Shown here: in pieces, positions 1 to 11,395 of the stretch | How positions within the stretch are numbered: the first letter of the stretch is position 1 | Layout of the letters: the number at the start of each line of letters is the position of its first letter | NCBI RefSeq assembly: GCF_018294505.1 | Contig: NC_057808.1 | Coordinates: forward strand, 228,963,780-229,027,779 | DNA from: Triticum aestivum | Taxonomy: Eukaryota > Streptophyta > Magnoliopsida > Poales > Poaceae | DNA length: 64,000 nucleotides | Reading direction: 5' to 3' | Notes under the pieces: model-generated | Databases searched by the model: none | Told to the model about the DNA's origin: nothing | The model's input: only the letters and a program-made list of their open reading frames with translations | Position numbers and translations under genes: made by a program

Positions 1-362
1 CACTTGTTGTCCAGCAGAACACCAACCTGATTCCCTCTGAAGAAAATGCTCTGGGCAGTGGCACTTTTCAGGAGCAGCCAGCTGAGGATGCAACAACTCT
101 TGCCACCTTAGTAACCGCAGACCCAATGGAAGTCCCACCAGCCCAGATCCCTGGATCTACCTCCGCTGTTGCTCAGCGCAAAGGGAAGGCTCAGGCCCCG
201 ATTGACTGCTCTCAGCTTCGCCGTAGCACCAGGAGCAATAAATTCGATGGGTTTAAAACTCACCAGCCTATTGATGGGCGTGCCAACAAGTCCAAGGTGA
301 AACCTAGGGTGGTTCATTCTGTTCTGAAGATCACTGAAGCTACAAATGCATCGGCGGCCTGA
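1..362 (+). pseudogene. LINE ORF1 C-terminal part
   Basis: An open frame (best seen from 126) encodes a basic, Ser/Arg-rich stretch with the sequence SQLRRSTRSNKFDGF, typical of the tail of plant LINE ORF1 proteins just before ORF2. ORF1 proteins are RNA-binding chaperones of the LINE RNP. The frame stops at 360-362. Similar sequence continues to about 495 in another frame, so a frameshift is likely. The assignment rests on its position 5' of ORF2 and its composition; no zinc knuckle is inside the window. Confidence 0.5.
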
Positions 363-541
363 AGAACAAATCCCGGGTGCGCTATCCAGTAATACCTAGG
401 GTGGTTGGTATACAGCTTTGTGCTGTCCCTGAAGAACAAATCACGGAGGACTCCCTCAACATGGAGCCTGAGGAGTCTACCTCCTCTGTTGCTTAATCAT
501 ACTCCATTTCTGCATCTTTTTCTTTTGCATGGTTAAAACTT

Positions 542-3048
542 ATGGCACTTTTGCAAACGTGGAACGTGTTATATTGGAATGTCCGTGGACTTAATGCGTT
601 GGACAAACATTTAGCTCTAGAATGCGATTACGTCAAGTGGTTGTGCTATCATATGTTTACAAGAGACGAAAATGCCTACTTTTGATATGCAAATGCTCCG
701 TTCTATTTGCCCTAAGCATTTTAATCAATTTGCTTATATTCCTTCGCAAGGCGCGTCTGGCGGCATTGTAACAATTTGGAATAGCTCCATTTTCTCGGGT
801 AGAGTGACATTCACCGAACCTTTTGCCCTAGGCATCTCTTTCATCTCAAAATAATCTAACCATTCATGGGGTTTAATCAACGTCTATGGCCCTTGCCAAG
901 GCCCTAGCCGAGATGCATATACCAAATGGTTATTTGATTTACACCTTCCATCAACTGAAGATTGGCTTATTCTAGGGTATTTTAACTATATTCGAGCGCC
1001 AGATAATCATAACAAGCCAGGTGGTGATATTGCGGACATGTTCACCTTTAATGACTTCATCAGGGCATAGGAACTGACTGAACTACCGATCAAAGGCTGC
1101 TCCTTCACGTGGAGCAATATGCAGCAGGATCCGCTCCTGGAGCAACTCGACTGGTTCTTCACCACCATAAATTGGACACTCTCATTTCCTAATACATTGG
1201 TTCAACCCCTAGGGCGCCCTATATCTGATCATGTACCCTGCAATGTTGTTATTCAAACAGAAATTCCCAAGAACAAATTATTCCGGTTTGAGCATTACTG
1301 GATAGCGCACCCGGGATTTATGGAGGTGGTAGCCACGGCTTGGGCTAAACCAATTCGACATGGGAAAGGATCCAATGCTGCTTCTACTCTTTGTCAAAAC
1401 TCAAGGCTGTTCGTCAAGCACTGCGTCGTTGGAGCAAAAATATCTCACGCATGTCGATCGCGGTAGAGAACACTAATAAAGCGCTCCTGGAAATGGATAC
1501 TTGGAAGAGAAAAGACTTCTGTGTCGACCCGAGGCAAACTTCAGAAACATTCTCAAGAAGCACCTACTACGTCTTCTCTCGTATCAAAAGGATTACTGAA
1601 AGAAACGTTGCACAATCCGATGGATCAAATTTGGTGATGAGAACACCAAATTTTTTCAAGCAGCAGCAACGGAAAGATATCAGAGGAACTACTTGGCCAG
1701 CCTAAAAGCTTCAGATGGCACGATTGTGGATGATCATAATGGCAAGGAATCTATCCTGTTTGAATCGTTTCGAGAACCATTTGGGAAATCCAACCATCAT
1801 CAGATGCGCTTTGATGTGGGATCCTTGATCCCGCCTAATAATGATCTTGATCTACTCACGGCACCATTCACTCATGAAGAAATAGATGGTGTGGTGAAAG
1901 AAATTCCCCCGGACAAAGCACCCGGTCCGGATGGGTTTAGTGCTGCCTTTCTAAAAGCTTGTTGGCCAATTGTTAAAGAGGATTTTTACCAACTTTGTGC
2001 TGAATTTCATGATGGATCGCTTAACTTGGAGAGTCTGAACTATGGACACATCACCCTAATCCCAAAAACTAACTCTCCTGAGACAGTGAATGACTATAGG
2101 CCTATTACTCTGCTTAATTGCTGTCTTGAATTGATTACTAAGATACTGGCCAACCGTCTTTAAAGAGTTATCCTACGGCTAGTTCACCGTAATCAATATG
2201 GATTCCTAAAGGGAAGATCCATCCATGACTGTCTGGCTTGGGCCTTCGAGTTTATTCACAAGTGCCAGAAATCTAAAAAAGAAATCATCCTACTTGAACT
2301 TGACTTTGCCAAAGCGTTCGATACTATTGATCATGAGGCCATGATCCAAATGATGCAACAAATGGGATTTGATGCCAAATGGATCCAATGGATTAGATGC
2401 ATCTTTTCATCTGGGAAATCATCAATCCTATTGAATGGAACTCCGGACGCCAGTTCCCCTGCAATTGTGGTGTTCGTCAAGGGGACCCTCTGTCCCCTCT
2501 GATCTTTGTACTTGCGGCAGAACTTCTTCAAGCTGTCATCAATGATGCAGCAAACAAACAGTTGATAAAACACCTGATCAATGACAACAGCACCACCGAC
2601 TATCCCATTATCCAATATGCGGATGATACCCTAATCATCATGCTAGCATGTCCTCTACAGGCGGCTCAAATGAAGAAAATACTCACTGACTACCCCGACT
2701 CGATTGGTCTCCGCATCAACTTTCAGAAGTCCATGATTGTTCCCATTAATACAGCTCCTGACCTAACTCAAAGGCTTGCATCCATCTTCGGATACAACAT
2801 AGCGACCATGCCATTTACTTACATAGGGTTGCCACTTGGAACCACCAGACCATCGGTGCAAGACCTCACCCCGATTGTATGTAGGGCGGAGTGCAAAATC
2901 ACAGCGGCAATGTTGCTTATGTCACACGCGGGGAAGCTGGCCCTTGCCAATTCACTCATCACCTCGTTGGCCATCTTCCCTATGGGGACAGTCAGATTGC
3001 CCCCCAAGATCGTGGAACAATTGGACAAGATCAGACACCAATGTTTAT
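542..3048 (+). pseudogene. LINE ORF2, endonuclease and RT part (5' piece)
   Basis: ORF2 probably starts at ATG 542, followed by WNVRGLNA, the usual start of plant LINE endonucleases. A frameshift before 650 moves the catalytic QETK motif (660-671) into another frame. Further broken pieces lie at 672-854, 1119-1466 and 1391-1705. The RT begins with DKAPGPDGF (about 1912-1940) and continues through DYRPITLLNCC, GFLKGRSIHD, FAKAFDTIDH, GVRQGDPLSPL and QYADDTLIIM (catalytic Asp pair 2622-2627). An in-frame TAA at 2161 and a shift near 2400 break the RT. The protein would nick target DNA and prime reverse transcription from it. The reading is cut at 3048 by the solo LTR and resumes at 5876. Confidence 0.88.
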
Positions 3049-5870
3049 TGTCACAGCCCCAGATCAGCCCTTGCTTGACTTCTCTTGCATCCATGCATCA
3101 TGTTTAAATTCAAATGAAATTTGAATTGAGGAATTTTCAAGCCTCAGAAACCTTCTAAAAATGATCAACATTAAAATCTTCTCAAAGAAGCCCAAGAAAA
3201 TGTTCCTGTTAAACCTTGAAAAATATTGGCAAGAATAACATTCAAACCAATATTTTTGGAATCACAGAAATATTTATTTTGGGCCTTTTTGAATTAAATC
3301 AATGACATATTTGGGTTGGATTTATTTCTGTTACATAAGAAATAAAGTTCATATATTTTTGTGAGTTGCCTGTGACCTTGGACTAGTTTCTGAGCTCACA
3401 TAACAAATTACAGAAAAGTTTAGAAAATGATCTGATGTTTTAAATCAAGTCAAAACAAATAGCAGAAAAATTAGAAAAGAGAAATAAAAGTCGGAAGAGA
3501 GAGAGAGAACCTTACCTGGGCCTTACCTGCAGCCCAAGTGGCTAGGCCAGCCCACCTGGCCCATGCCAGTCACCACCTACCTTTGCCAGTAGGCAGAGGA
3601 GGGGGACAGCGCACCGCCGCCGAGCACGCGCCCGCGCCACCTCCTGCTTCCCCGGCCCCTCCTGGCGACGCCACGACGACGCCCCGAAGCCCCTGTCTCC
3701 TCTCCCTCACTCGCTGCACTCTCTCCCCTCCCCTGTCCCTCTCGCGCGCACACACCCGAGCGGAAGTGTCAGGCAAGCAAAACCCCCCTTGTTCATTCCG
3801 ATACAATCCCATTCTCTCGCTCCTGCTCTCTTCTACTGCATTAGGACAACATCGATTCAACTGTTACATGTTGCGGTAGTTGAACCCCTTTTCCTCTGCA
3901 TGACCTGTCATTGCCACAGTAAATAGATGAAACCCACTAGCATGAGTAGGAGTTGTTTGAGCCCTGATGTGCCTACTCATTCATGCTTGTTTGTCATGCC
4001 TTTTACTGCTTAGAGTTGAGTCGGGTCTGATTCATCGGGGATGAATTGGAATGGTGATGAACATGTCCTACTGTGTGTGAGCTAAGTGTGTGAACACGAT
4101 TTGGTAAAGGTAGCGGTGAGAGGCCATGTAGGAGTACATGGTGGGTTGTCTCATTGAAGCCGTCCTCAGGAACTGAGTTATGTGTTTGTGATCCATGATA
4201 CAGTTACTACCACGCATTGGGACCGAAACCAATGGACCCTCTCGGCTTCTTAATCACCTTTGTCCTCTGTCCAGGAGTTGCAAGTAGTTTCTGGTGTTTG
4301 TAGTATGCTGGAGGCCGTGGACAGCGCTGACCGAGGGGTGGGCTGTGATGCGGTAGGCACGTGGCACGGTGTACCGGGCGCCCGTTTGGTGTCTCGGGAA
4401 CCCTGCACACATCGTTCGGGGCCGTATGTGGAAACCTCGGCCGGACTCCCTGCGGATGGAACCTAAATAGGCGATAAACCTGGACTAGAGACTTGAGTGT
4501 TTAGGTAGGCTGTGGCCGACTCCCTCGCCAGGCTTCCGCTTGAAGGTTCCCGAGGTACACGACGTGTACATGGTGGTAAGTGGCGAGAGCGTGTGTGACG
4601 AAGTACACCCCTGCAGGGTTAACATCATCTATTCGAATAGCCGTGTCCGCGGAAATGGACTTCTGGGTTGCCTATAACAGTTCATAGACAAGTGAAAGTG
4701 GATACTCTAAAATGCGCAAGATAAGCGTGAGTGCTATGGATGGCGTTCTCGTAGGGAGACGGGAGCGGATCCATAGTGGAGTATTGATATGGTGTTTAGG
4801 TGGACTCGTGTGCGCCACCTCAAAAGAGTTGCTAGCAGTCGTAGTTAGGATAGCCACCGAGTCAAAGCTGGCTTGCTGCAGTTAAACTCCACCACCCCCC
4901 TTTGTTGATACCGATGCATATGTAGCTAGTTCTGATGTAAGTCTTGCTGGGTACATTTGTACTCACGTTTGCCTATTTTATGTTTTGCAGAGAGACGCCA
5001 GTCTCGCTAGTAGTTCCGTGTGGACTTCGACGTTTAGCTTGATACCTCAGCTACGATCCTGTGCCCTCAGCAGGATCTAGTAAATAGTCAGGCTTCTCAG
5101 CCTTTTTCATTTGTAGATGTCTGTACTCAGACATGTTAAGCTTCCGCATGTGCTTTGACTTGTATGCTCTGAATGTTGGGTCATGAGACCCATGTTTGTA
5201 ATATCTGGCTCTTCGGGGCCTAATGAATAAATACTCTGAGTCATAGAGTCTTGTTGTGATGCCATGTTGTATTTGCACATAACGAGCATATTGTGTGTAT
5301 GATTGAAATGCTTGGTATGTGTGGGATCCGACAACCTAGTTGTTTATCCTTGGTAGCCTCTCTTATGGGGAAATGTAGTCTTGTGCTTCCATGAGCCATA
5401 GTAGTCCGCTACAGCCCGGTTCACCGGAGTCCTGCTAGCCCAGCACTACTGCTCCGGAACACTTGACTGGCCGGCATGTGATTCACTTCGTTCCTGTGTC
5501 TGTCCCTTCGGGGAAATGTCACGCGGTGACATCCGGAGTCCTGCCTAGCCTGCTACAGCCCGGGTTCCCGGAGTCCTGTTAGCCCAGTGCTACAGCCCGG
5601 ATTCGCACGCTGCTGACCGACACGTTCGATGTTGATTCATGTATGCCTGTCCCCATACGTTAGTGCCGCTTTGGGTTCACGACTAGCCATGTCGGCCCGG
5701 GTTCTCTGTCATATGGATGCTAGCGACATTATCATATACGTGAGCCAAAAGGCGCAAACGGTCCCGGGCCATGGTAAGGCGACACCTGTGGGAATACCGT
5801 GCGTGAGGCCGCAAAGTGATATGAGGTGTTACAGGCTAGATCGGTGTGACGTAGAATCGGGATCCCGACA
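3049..5870 (+). mobile_element. Solo LTR, 2822 bp, inserted in the LINE ORF2
   Basis: The segment begins TGTCACAGCCCC and ends GGGATCCCGACA, so it has the TG...CA ends of an LTR. It is flanked by the 5 bp duplication TTTAT (3044-3048 and 5871-5875). Removing it and one copy of TTTAT restores continuous LINE coding similarity. It contains no gag or pol similarity. An AATGAATAAATA signal lies near 5221-5232. A repeated motif built on CTACAGCCCGG and GGAGTCCTG occurs at about 5411-5600. Its length is typical of long-LTR gypsy families, but I do not assign a family. The orientation is inferred only from the poly(A)-like signal. Confidence 0.85.
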
Positions 5871-5875
5871 TTTAT

Positions 5876-6979
5876 GGCGCAAGAAAACCGATACCGGGGT
5901 CAATTGTAACTCATCGGCGGCCTGGGACATGATCTATCGACCTTAAAAACATGGAGGGTTGGGAGTGTTGAATCTACGTATCCAGAATGACACCATGCTG
6001 GTAAAGTTTTTGCACAAATTCCATAACCACCATGATATACCCTGGGTGAAATTGATACGGAACAATCACTACACCAGTGTAATCCCGCACGCAGTTGAAC
6101 CATGTGGCTCATTTTGGTGGCGCGTTGTGATGCAGCTCAGCCCAATCTTCAGAGGAATCACTACAATTCAAATTAGAGTGGGTGACACGGCCTTATTCTG
6201 GAAGGATTGCTGGATGCCAAATATTCTAGCTGAGTCCTTCCCAAGAGCGTTCTCCTTCACCTCGCAAGAGGACATCTCGGTCAAGGATTTCCTGATGACC
6301 AAAAGCCTGCAATCAGTCTTCCATCTTCCTCTGTTGATACAGGCCCATGATGAGGTGAGGGCAATGCAACTTGTAACCCTAGATACAGATATCTCTGGGT
6401 TGACCCATGTTGAATGGAGATGCATCCGGGGGGAGGGGATTCAGCACCAAAGCATTTTATGACTTCTACTTCAGAGATGTTCAGGCACATCCTACTTTTG
6501 CTTGGCTTTGGAAAGCCACCAGTGTCCCTAAGATCAAAGTGTTTGGCTGGCTCCTCCTGGTGGACCGACTCAATACTCGCAACATGCTAAAAAGGAGACA
6601 CTACAACATTGGACATAACTTTGATTGCCTCCTTTGTGGAACCCACGTTGAAGAAATGGTCGAGCACCTCTTTTTTCACTGCACATTTAGCTGAAGGTGT
6701 TGGGTTTTGCTGGGCAGTAACTGGACCCCCCATGGAGACAGGCTGAAAATCCTTGAAGATGCAAAAAACAATTACATTGGTCCTATGTTCATGGACATCT
6801 TTCTGGTGGCAGCGTGGGGACTGTGGAAAGAGAGAAACAACAACCATTTTCATAAGATCCCCCCCCCCCACGTTGGCATCCTGGAAACAAAGATTCAAAA
6901 CGGACTCTGGTAACCTACGGTATAGAGCAAAAGATAGGAAAAAGCAGTTTATTACTGCCATTGTGAACTCTTTTGTGTA
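5876..6979 (+). pseudogene. LINE ORF2 C-terminal part (3' piece)
   Basis: This is the continuation of the split ORF2. GGLGVLNLRIQN is a hallmark of the region after the RT thumb in plant LINEs. FWWRVV, VGDTALFWKDCW and the zf-RVT zinc-binding region follow, with FGWLLLVDRLNTRN and CLLCG...H...H.C at about 6540-6690. An in-frame stop at 5944-5946, a frame change near 6410-6440 and a stop at 6692-6694 interrupt it. More C-terminal sequence (AAWGLWKERNNNHFHK) follows at 6810-6850 in another frame. The zinc-binding tail is thought to help contact the LINE RNA or target DNA. Confidence 0.85.
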
Positions 6980-7107
6980 AACCTCCTTGTAAAACTTTTA
7001 TTTACTTTAGCCTTTTTTTAGGAGGGAGTTTGTTGCCTCCCCAAATCTGTACGCATGTAAAATGTAAAGCTTTCCCCCAAAAGGGGAATTATATAAATAA
7101 AAAAATG

Positions 7108-7128
7108 CAGTAGGAGCCTTTCCTACTG
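7108..7128 (+). other. 3' terminal hairpin of the LINE
   Basis: CAGTAGGA (7108-7115) and TCCTACTG (7121-7128) form a perfect 8 bp stem with the loop GCCTT. The hairpin lies 12 bases before the terminal A run (7140-7146). Its place at the extreme 3' end suggests a structure read by the LINE RT; that role is inference. The rest of 6980-7146 is 3' UTR without coding signal. Confidence 0.6.
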
Positions 7129-7146
7129 TTTGAATGGTCAAAAAAA

Positions 7147-7721
7147 CTAACTAGACTATATGATGAATCTCACCCAAGTGCTCACCGACCAGCGAGCCTA
7201 CGAAGGAATTACTCACTCCTAGTGGGGAGCATCATGGAATTGGTGATGGAGAAGGGTTGGTGATGACGAAGAACGAAGAACCCCCTCTCCGGAGCCCCAA
7301 ACGGACTCCAGATCTGGCCTCCCGATGAAGAATAGGAGGTGACGGCGGCTCCGTCTCATGGATCGTGATAATTCTTTCTCCCTGATTTTTTCTAGAAAAA
7401 TAGGATTTTATAGCATCGGTTTTTGGGTCTATGGGGCCACCAGGTGGGGACAACGCACCTGGGCGCGCCTGCCCAGGCCGCCCCCACCCAGGTGCCCCCC
7501 TCTAGTGGCTCTTGGCTGCAGAAATTCTCATTGTTGCTATAAAAAATTCTCGCAAAGTTTCGTTCCATTCCGAGAACTTTTATTTATGCACAAAAACAAC
7601 ACCATGGTAGTTCTGTTGAAAACAGCGTCAGTCCAGGGTTAGTTTCATTCAAATCATGCAAATTAGAGTCCAAAACAAGAGGACGGGCGTTAGGAAAAGT
7701 AGATACGTTGCAGACGTATCA
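7147..7721 (-). mobile_element. LTR fragment of a TGATACGTC-type retrotransposon (reverse orientation)
   Basis: The right end reads GATACGTTGCAGACGTATCA (7702-7721), the reversed start of an LTR that begins TGATACGTC. A block around 7570-7645, with short motifs such as GAGAACTTTTATTT and TTCTGTTGAAAACAGC, is shared with the solo LTR at 36178-37707 (about 37546-37620), so both belong to one family. The left side stops abruptly at the LINE poly(A), as expected if the LINE inserted into this LTR. No coding sequence is present. Confidence 0.7.
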
Positions 7722-7989
7722 CTAGTGGGACCCAGAAACCAGGTGTCAATTTAACGAGTCAACAAAGTGCCACGTCGACTATGCGTCTGGTCAGTAGGGT
7801 GCAATACGGTGCTTTATGGTGAGCTAGTGACCGTATAATCACCTCAAAACTACATAGTGACAGTAATTAGCGTATTGTTACATACATTGACCGCCAGTGT
7901 ATTTTTCTCGTTTCGAATTAAGCCATATTAACCGGAAAGGACACATTATGGACTAGTACTACTTTGATATGTCCCGTCAACTCGCTGAA

Positions 7990-8190
7990 TGAGGAGAAGC
8001 TTGCTTACTACGCCCTCTCCCTCGCCCACACGCAGTGGCTCACAGGATGAGCAGAAGCTTGCTTACTACGTACGCCTACGCCCTCTCCCTCGCCCACACG
8101 CGCAGTGGCTCACAGGACGAGGAGAGGGTTTTGACTACAGCGCCCTCTCCCTCTCCCTCTCCCTCGCCCTCGCGGTGGACGTGCAACAAT
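7990..8190. repeat. Tandem repeat, about three units of 55-70 bp, with a (CTCCCT)n tract
   Basis: GAAGCTTGCTTACTACG, then CCCTCTCCCTCGCCCACACG, then CAGTGGCTCACAGGA occurs at 7996-8050 and again at 8052-8120. A diverged third unit starts near 8122. The third unit carries an expanded CTCCCT tract (about 8143-8170). The surrounding 7722-8401 is low-copy DNA with no convincing gene. Confidence 0.75.
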
Positions 8191-8248
8191 TCATACAGTG
8201 TCAGATTGCTAGAAGCATATTGTACTGTAGTATCATCATTGTTGGACC

Positions 8249-8335
8249 TTCCGAAGAGGCGAAGATCCAAGTGCAGGGTTCACATGAGTACAAACTGTTG
8301 AACCTCCCGAAGAGGCAAAGAGCCAAGCGCAAGGT
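8249..8335. repeat. Two-copy direct repeat, about 53 bp period
   Basis: CTTCCGAAGAGGCGAAGATCC...AGGGTT (8249-8281) is repeated with a few changes at 8302-8335. This is a small local duplication with no recognised function. Confidence 0.65.
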
Positions 8336-8406
8336 TTTATAGGAGTTGTCGTCCTAGTAGGAGTACTACAACTATAGAGAACGATGCTACTGTATAATGC
8401 CGCCAC

Positions 8407-10125
8407 TGTTGGAAATATGCCCTAGAGGCAATAATAAAATGGTTATTATTATATTTCCTTGTTCATGATAATTGTCTATTGTTCATGCTATAATTGTGTT
8501 ATCCGGAAATCGTAATACATGTGTGAATACATAGACCACAACATGTCCCTAGTGAGCCTCTACTTGACTAGCTCGTTGATCAATAGATGGTTACGGTTTC
8601 CTGACCATGGACATTGGATGTCATTGATAACGGGATCACATCATTAGGAGAATGATCTGAATGGACAAGACCCAATCCTAAGCATAGCACTAGATCGTGT
8701 AGTTCGTTTGCTAAAGCTTTTCTAATGCCAAGTATCATTTCCTTAGACCATGAGATCGTGCAACTCCCGGATGCCGTAGGAATGCTTTGGGTGTACCAAA
8801 CATCACAACGTAACTGGGTGGCTATAAAGGTGCACTACAGGTATCTCCGAAAGTGTCTGTTGGGTTGGCACAGATCGAGACTGGGATTTGTCACTCCGTG
8901 TGACAGAGAGGTATCTCTGGGCCCACTTGGTAATGCATTATCATAATGAGCTCAATGTGACCAAGTAGTTGGTCATGGGATCATGCATTACAGAACGAGT
9001 AAAGTGACTTGCCGGTAACGAGATTGAACAAGGTATTGGGATACCGACGATCGAATCTCGGGCAAGTAACGTACCGATTGACAAAGGGAATTGTATACGG
9101 GATTGCTTGAATCCTCGACATCGTGGTTCATCCGATGAGATCATCGTGGAACGTGTGGGAGCCAATGGGTATCCAGATCCCGTTGTTGGTTATTGGCTAG
9201 AGAGGTGTCTCGGTCATGTCTGCATGATTCCCGAACCCGTAGGGTCTACACACTTAAGGTTCGATGACGCTAGGGTTATAAGGAAGGTTTTTATGTGATT
9301 ACAGAATGTTGTTCGGAGTCCCGGATGAGATCCCGGACGTCAGGAGGAGTTCCGGAATGGTCCGGAGATGAAGGTTTATATATGGGAAGTCCTTATTCGG
9401 TCGCCGGAAGTGTTCGGGGGTATATCGGTATTGTACCGGGACCACCGAAAGGGTTCCGGGGGTCCACTGGGAGGGTCCACCTGCCCGGGAGGTCCCTATG
9501 GGTTGAATATAGAGGGGAACCAGCCCCTAGGTGGGCTGGGCGCCAAACCCCCTAGGGCCCATGCGCCTAGGGTTGGGGGGAAACCCTGGAGGGGGCGCCC
9601 CCCTTGGCTTGGGGGGCAAGCCTCCCCCTTGGCCGCCGCCCCCCTCTAGAGCCATCTGGAGGGGGCCGGCCCCCCTCTCCCTTGCCCCTATAAATAGAGG
9701 GGGGGTGGGAGGGCAGCCGCACCACATCCAAGGCGCAGCCCCTCCCCTCCCCAACACCTCCTCCTCCGCGTGATCTTGGCGAAGCCCTGCCGGAGAACTG
9801 CCACTCCACCACCAGCACGCCGTCGTGCTGCTGTTGGAGCCTTCTTACTCAACCTCTCCCTCCTCCTTGCTGGATCAAGGCGCGGGAGACGTCACCGGGC
9901 TGCACGTGTGTTGAACGCGGAGGCACCGTTGTTCGTTTCTTGGATCGGATTCTGCCGCGATCTGAATCGCTATGTGTACGACTCCTCCAACCGCGTTCTT
10001 GCAACGCTTCCGCATCGCGATCTTCAAAGGTATGAAGATGCACTCCCCTCTCGTTGCTAGTAAACTCCATAGATTGATCTTGGTGATGCGTAGAAATTTT
10101 TTAATTTCTGCAACGATCCCCAACA
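8407..10125 (+). repeat. 5' LTR of the copia element
   Basis: 1719 bp, with TGTTGG and CCAACA ends. It carries a TATA box (9689-9696) after a strongly G/C-rich stretch (about 9530-9680) that could fold into long hairpins. Differences from the 3' LTR include CTAGAGG versus CCGGAGG near the start and CAGAGAGG versus CGGAGAGG. Short ORFs inside it are not genes. Confidence 0.95.
9689..9696 (+). promoter_or_regulatory. TATA box of the copia 5' LTR
   Basis: TATAAATA in CCCCTATAAATAGAGG. The same box is at 16673-16680 in the 3' LTR. Its place at the end of the presumed U3 region fits the start site of the genomic RNA. Confidence 0.75.
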
Positions 10126-10126
10126 G

Positions 10127-10143
10127 TGGCATCATGAGCTAGG
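10127..10143 (+). other. Primer binding site region, initiator-Met tRNA type, degenerate
   Basis: TGGCATCATGAGCTAGG lies one base after the 5' LTR. It resembles the plant copia primer site TGGTATCAGAGC, complementary to initiator tRNA-Met, with several mismatches. Confidence 0.6.
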
Positions 10144-11395
10144 TCTATGCGTAGTTTCTATGCACGAGTAGAACACAAGTTGTTGTGGGCGTCGATTTTG
10201 TTAATTTACTTGCCGTTACTAGTCTTATCTTGATTCGGCGGCATCGTGGGATGATGCGGCCCGGACCGACCTTACACGTACGCTTACGTGAGACAGGTTC
10301 TACCGACTGACATGCACTAGTTGCATAAGGTGGCTAGCGGGTGTCTGTCTCTCCCACTTTAGTCGGATCGGATTCGATGAAAAGGGTCCTTATGAAGGGT
10401 AAATAGAAATTGGCATATCACGTTGTGGTTTTGGCGTAGGTAAGAAACGTTCTTGCTAGAAACCTATAGCAGCCACATAAAAATTTGCAACAACAATTAG
10501 AGGACGTCTAACTTGTTTTTGCAACAAGTGTCATGTGATGTGATATGGCCAGAAGGATGTGATGAATGATATATGTGATGTATGAGATTGATCATGTTCT
10601 TGTAATAGGAATCACGACTTGCATGTCGATGAGTATGACAACCGGCAGGAGCCATAGGAGTTTTCTTAATTTATTTATGACCTGCGTGTCAACTGGAACG
10701 TCATGTAATTACTTTACTTTATTGGTAACCGTTAGCCATAGTAGTAGAAGTAATAGTTGGCGAGACAACTTCATGAAGACACGATGATGGAGATCATGCT
10801 GTCATGCCGGTGACGATGATGATCATGGCGCCCCGAAGATGGAGATGAAAAGGAGCAAAATGATATTGGCCATATCATGTCACTATTTGATTGCATGTGA
10901 TGTTTATAATGTTTTACATCTTATTTGCTTAGAACGACGGTAGCATAAATAAGATGATCCGTCGCTAAAATTTCAAGAAAGTGTTCCCCCTAACTGTGCA
11001 CCGCTGCGAAGGTTCGTTGTTCCGAAGCACCACGTGATGATCGGGTGTGATAGGTTCTAACGTTCGCATACAATGGGTGTAAGCCAGATTTACACACGCA
11101 ATACACTTAGGTTGACTTGACGAGCCTAGCATGTACAGACATGGCCTCGGAACACAAGAGACCGAAAGGTCGAGCATGCGTCATATAGCAGATACGATCA
11201 ACATGAAGATGTTCACCGATGATGACTAGTCCGTCTCACGTGATGATCGAACACGGCCTAGTTGACTCGGATCATGTATCACTTAGATGACTAGAGGGAT
11301 GTCTGTCTGAGTGGGAGTTCATTAATTATTTGATTAGATGAACTTAATTATCATGAACTTAGTCTAAATTTTTTACAATATGTCTTGTAGATCAA

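Larger units (their letters stand above)
1..7146 (+). mobile_element. LINE (non-LTR retrotransposon), 5' end outside window, degenerate
   Basis: The end of an ORF1 is followed by an ORF2 with an AP-type endonuclease (QETK motif near 660-671), reverse transcriptase (YADD at 2616-2627) and a C-terminal zinc-binding zf-RVT region (about 6485-6690). A 3' UTR follows and ends in a short A run at 7140-7146. This order is typical of plant L1-type LINEs. Frameshifts and stops are frequent, so the copy is dead. A solo LTR at 3049-5870 splits ORF2. The LINE appears to have landed in an LTR whose remaining part lies at 7147-7721. Its own target-site duplication cannot be checked because the 5' end is outside the window. 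Confidence 0.9.

Noticed and set aside
3538..3879. Pro/Ala-rich ORF in the solo LTR
   Set aside because: Inside a defined LTR, with an equally long antisense ORF opposite; composition artefact.
9295..10060. Several Pro/Gly/Arg-rich ORFs on both strands in the copia LTRs (also 16281-17046)
   Set aside because: They lie within LTR sequence, arise from G/C-rich composition, and are not conserved between the two LTR copies.
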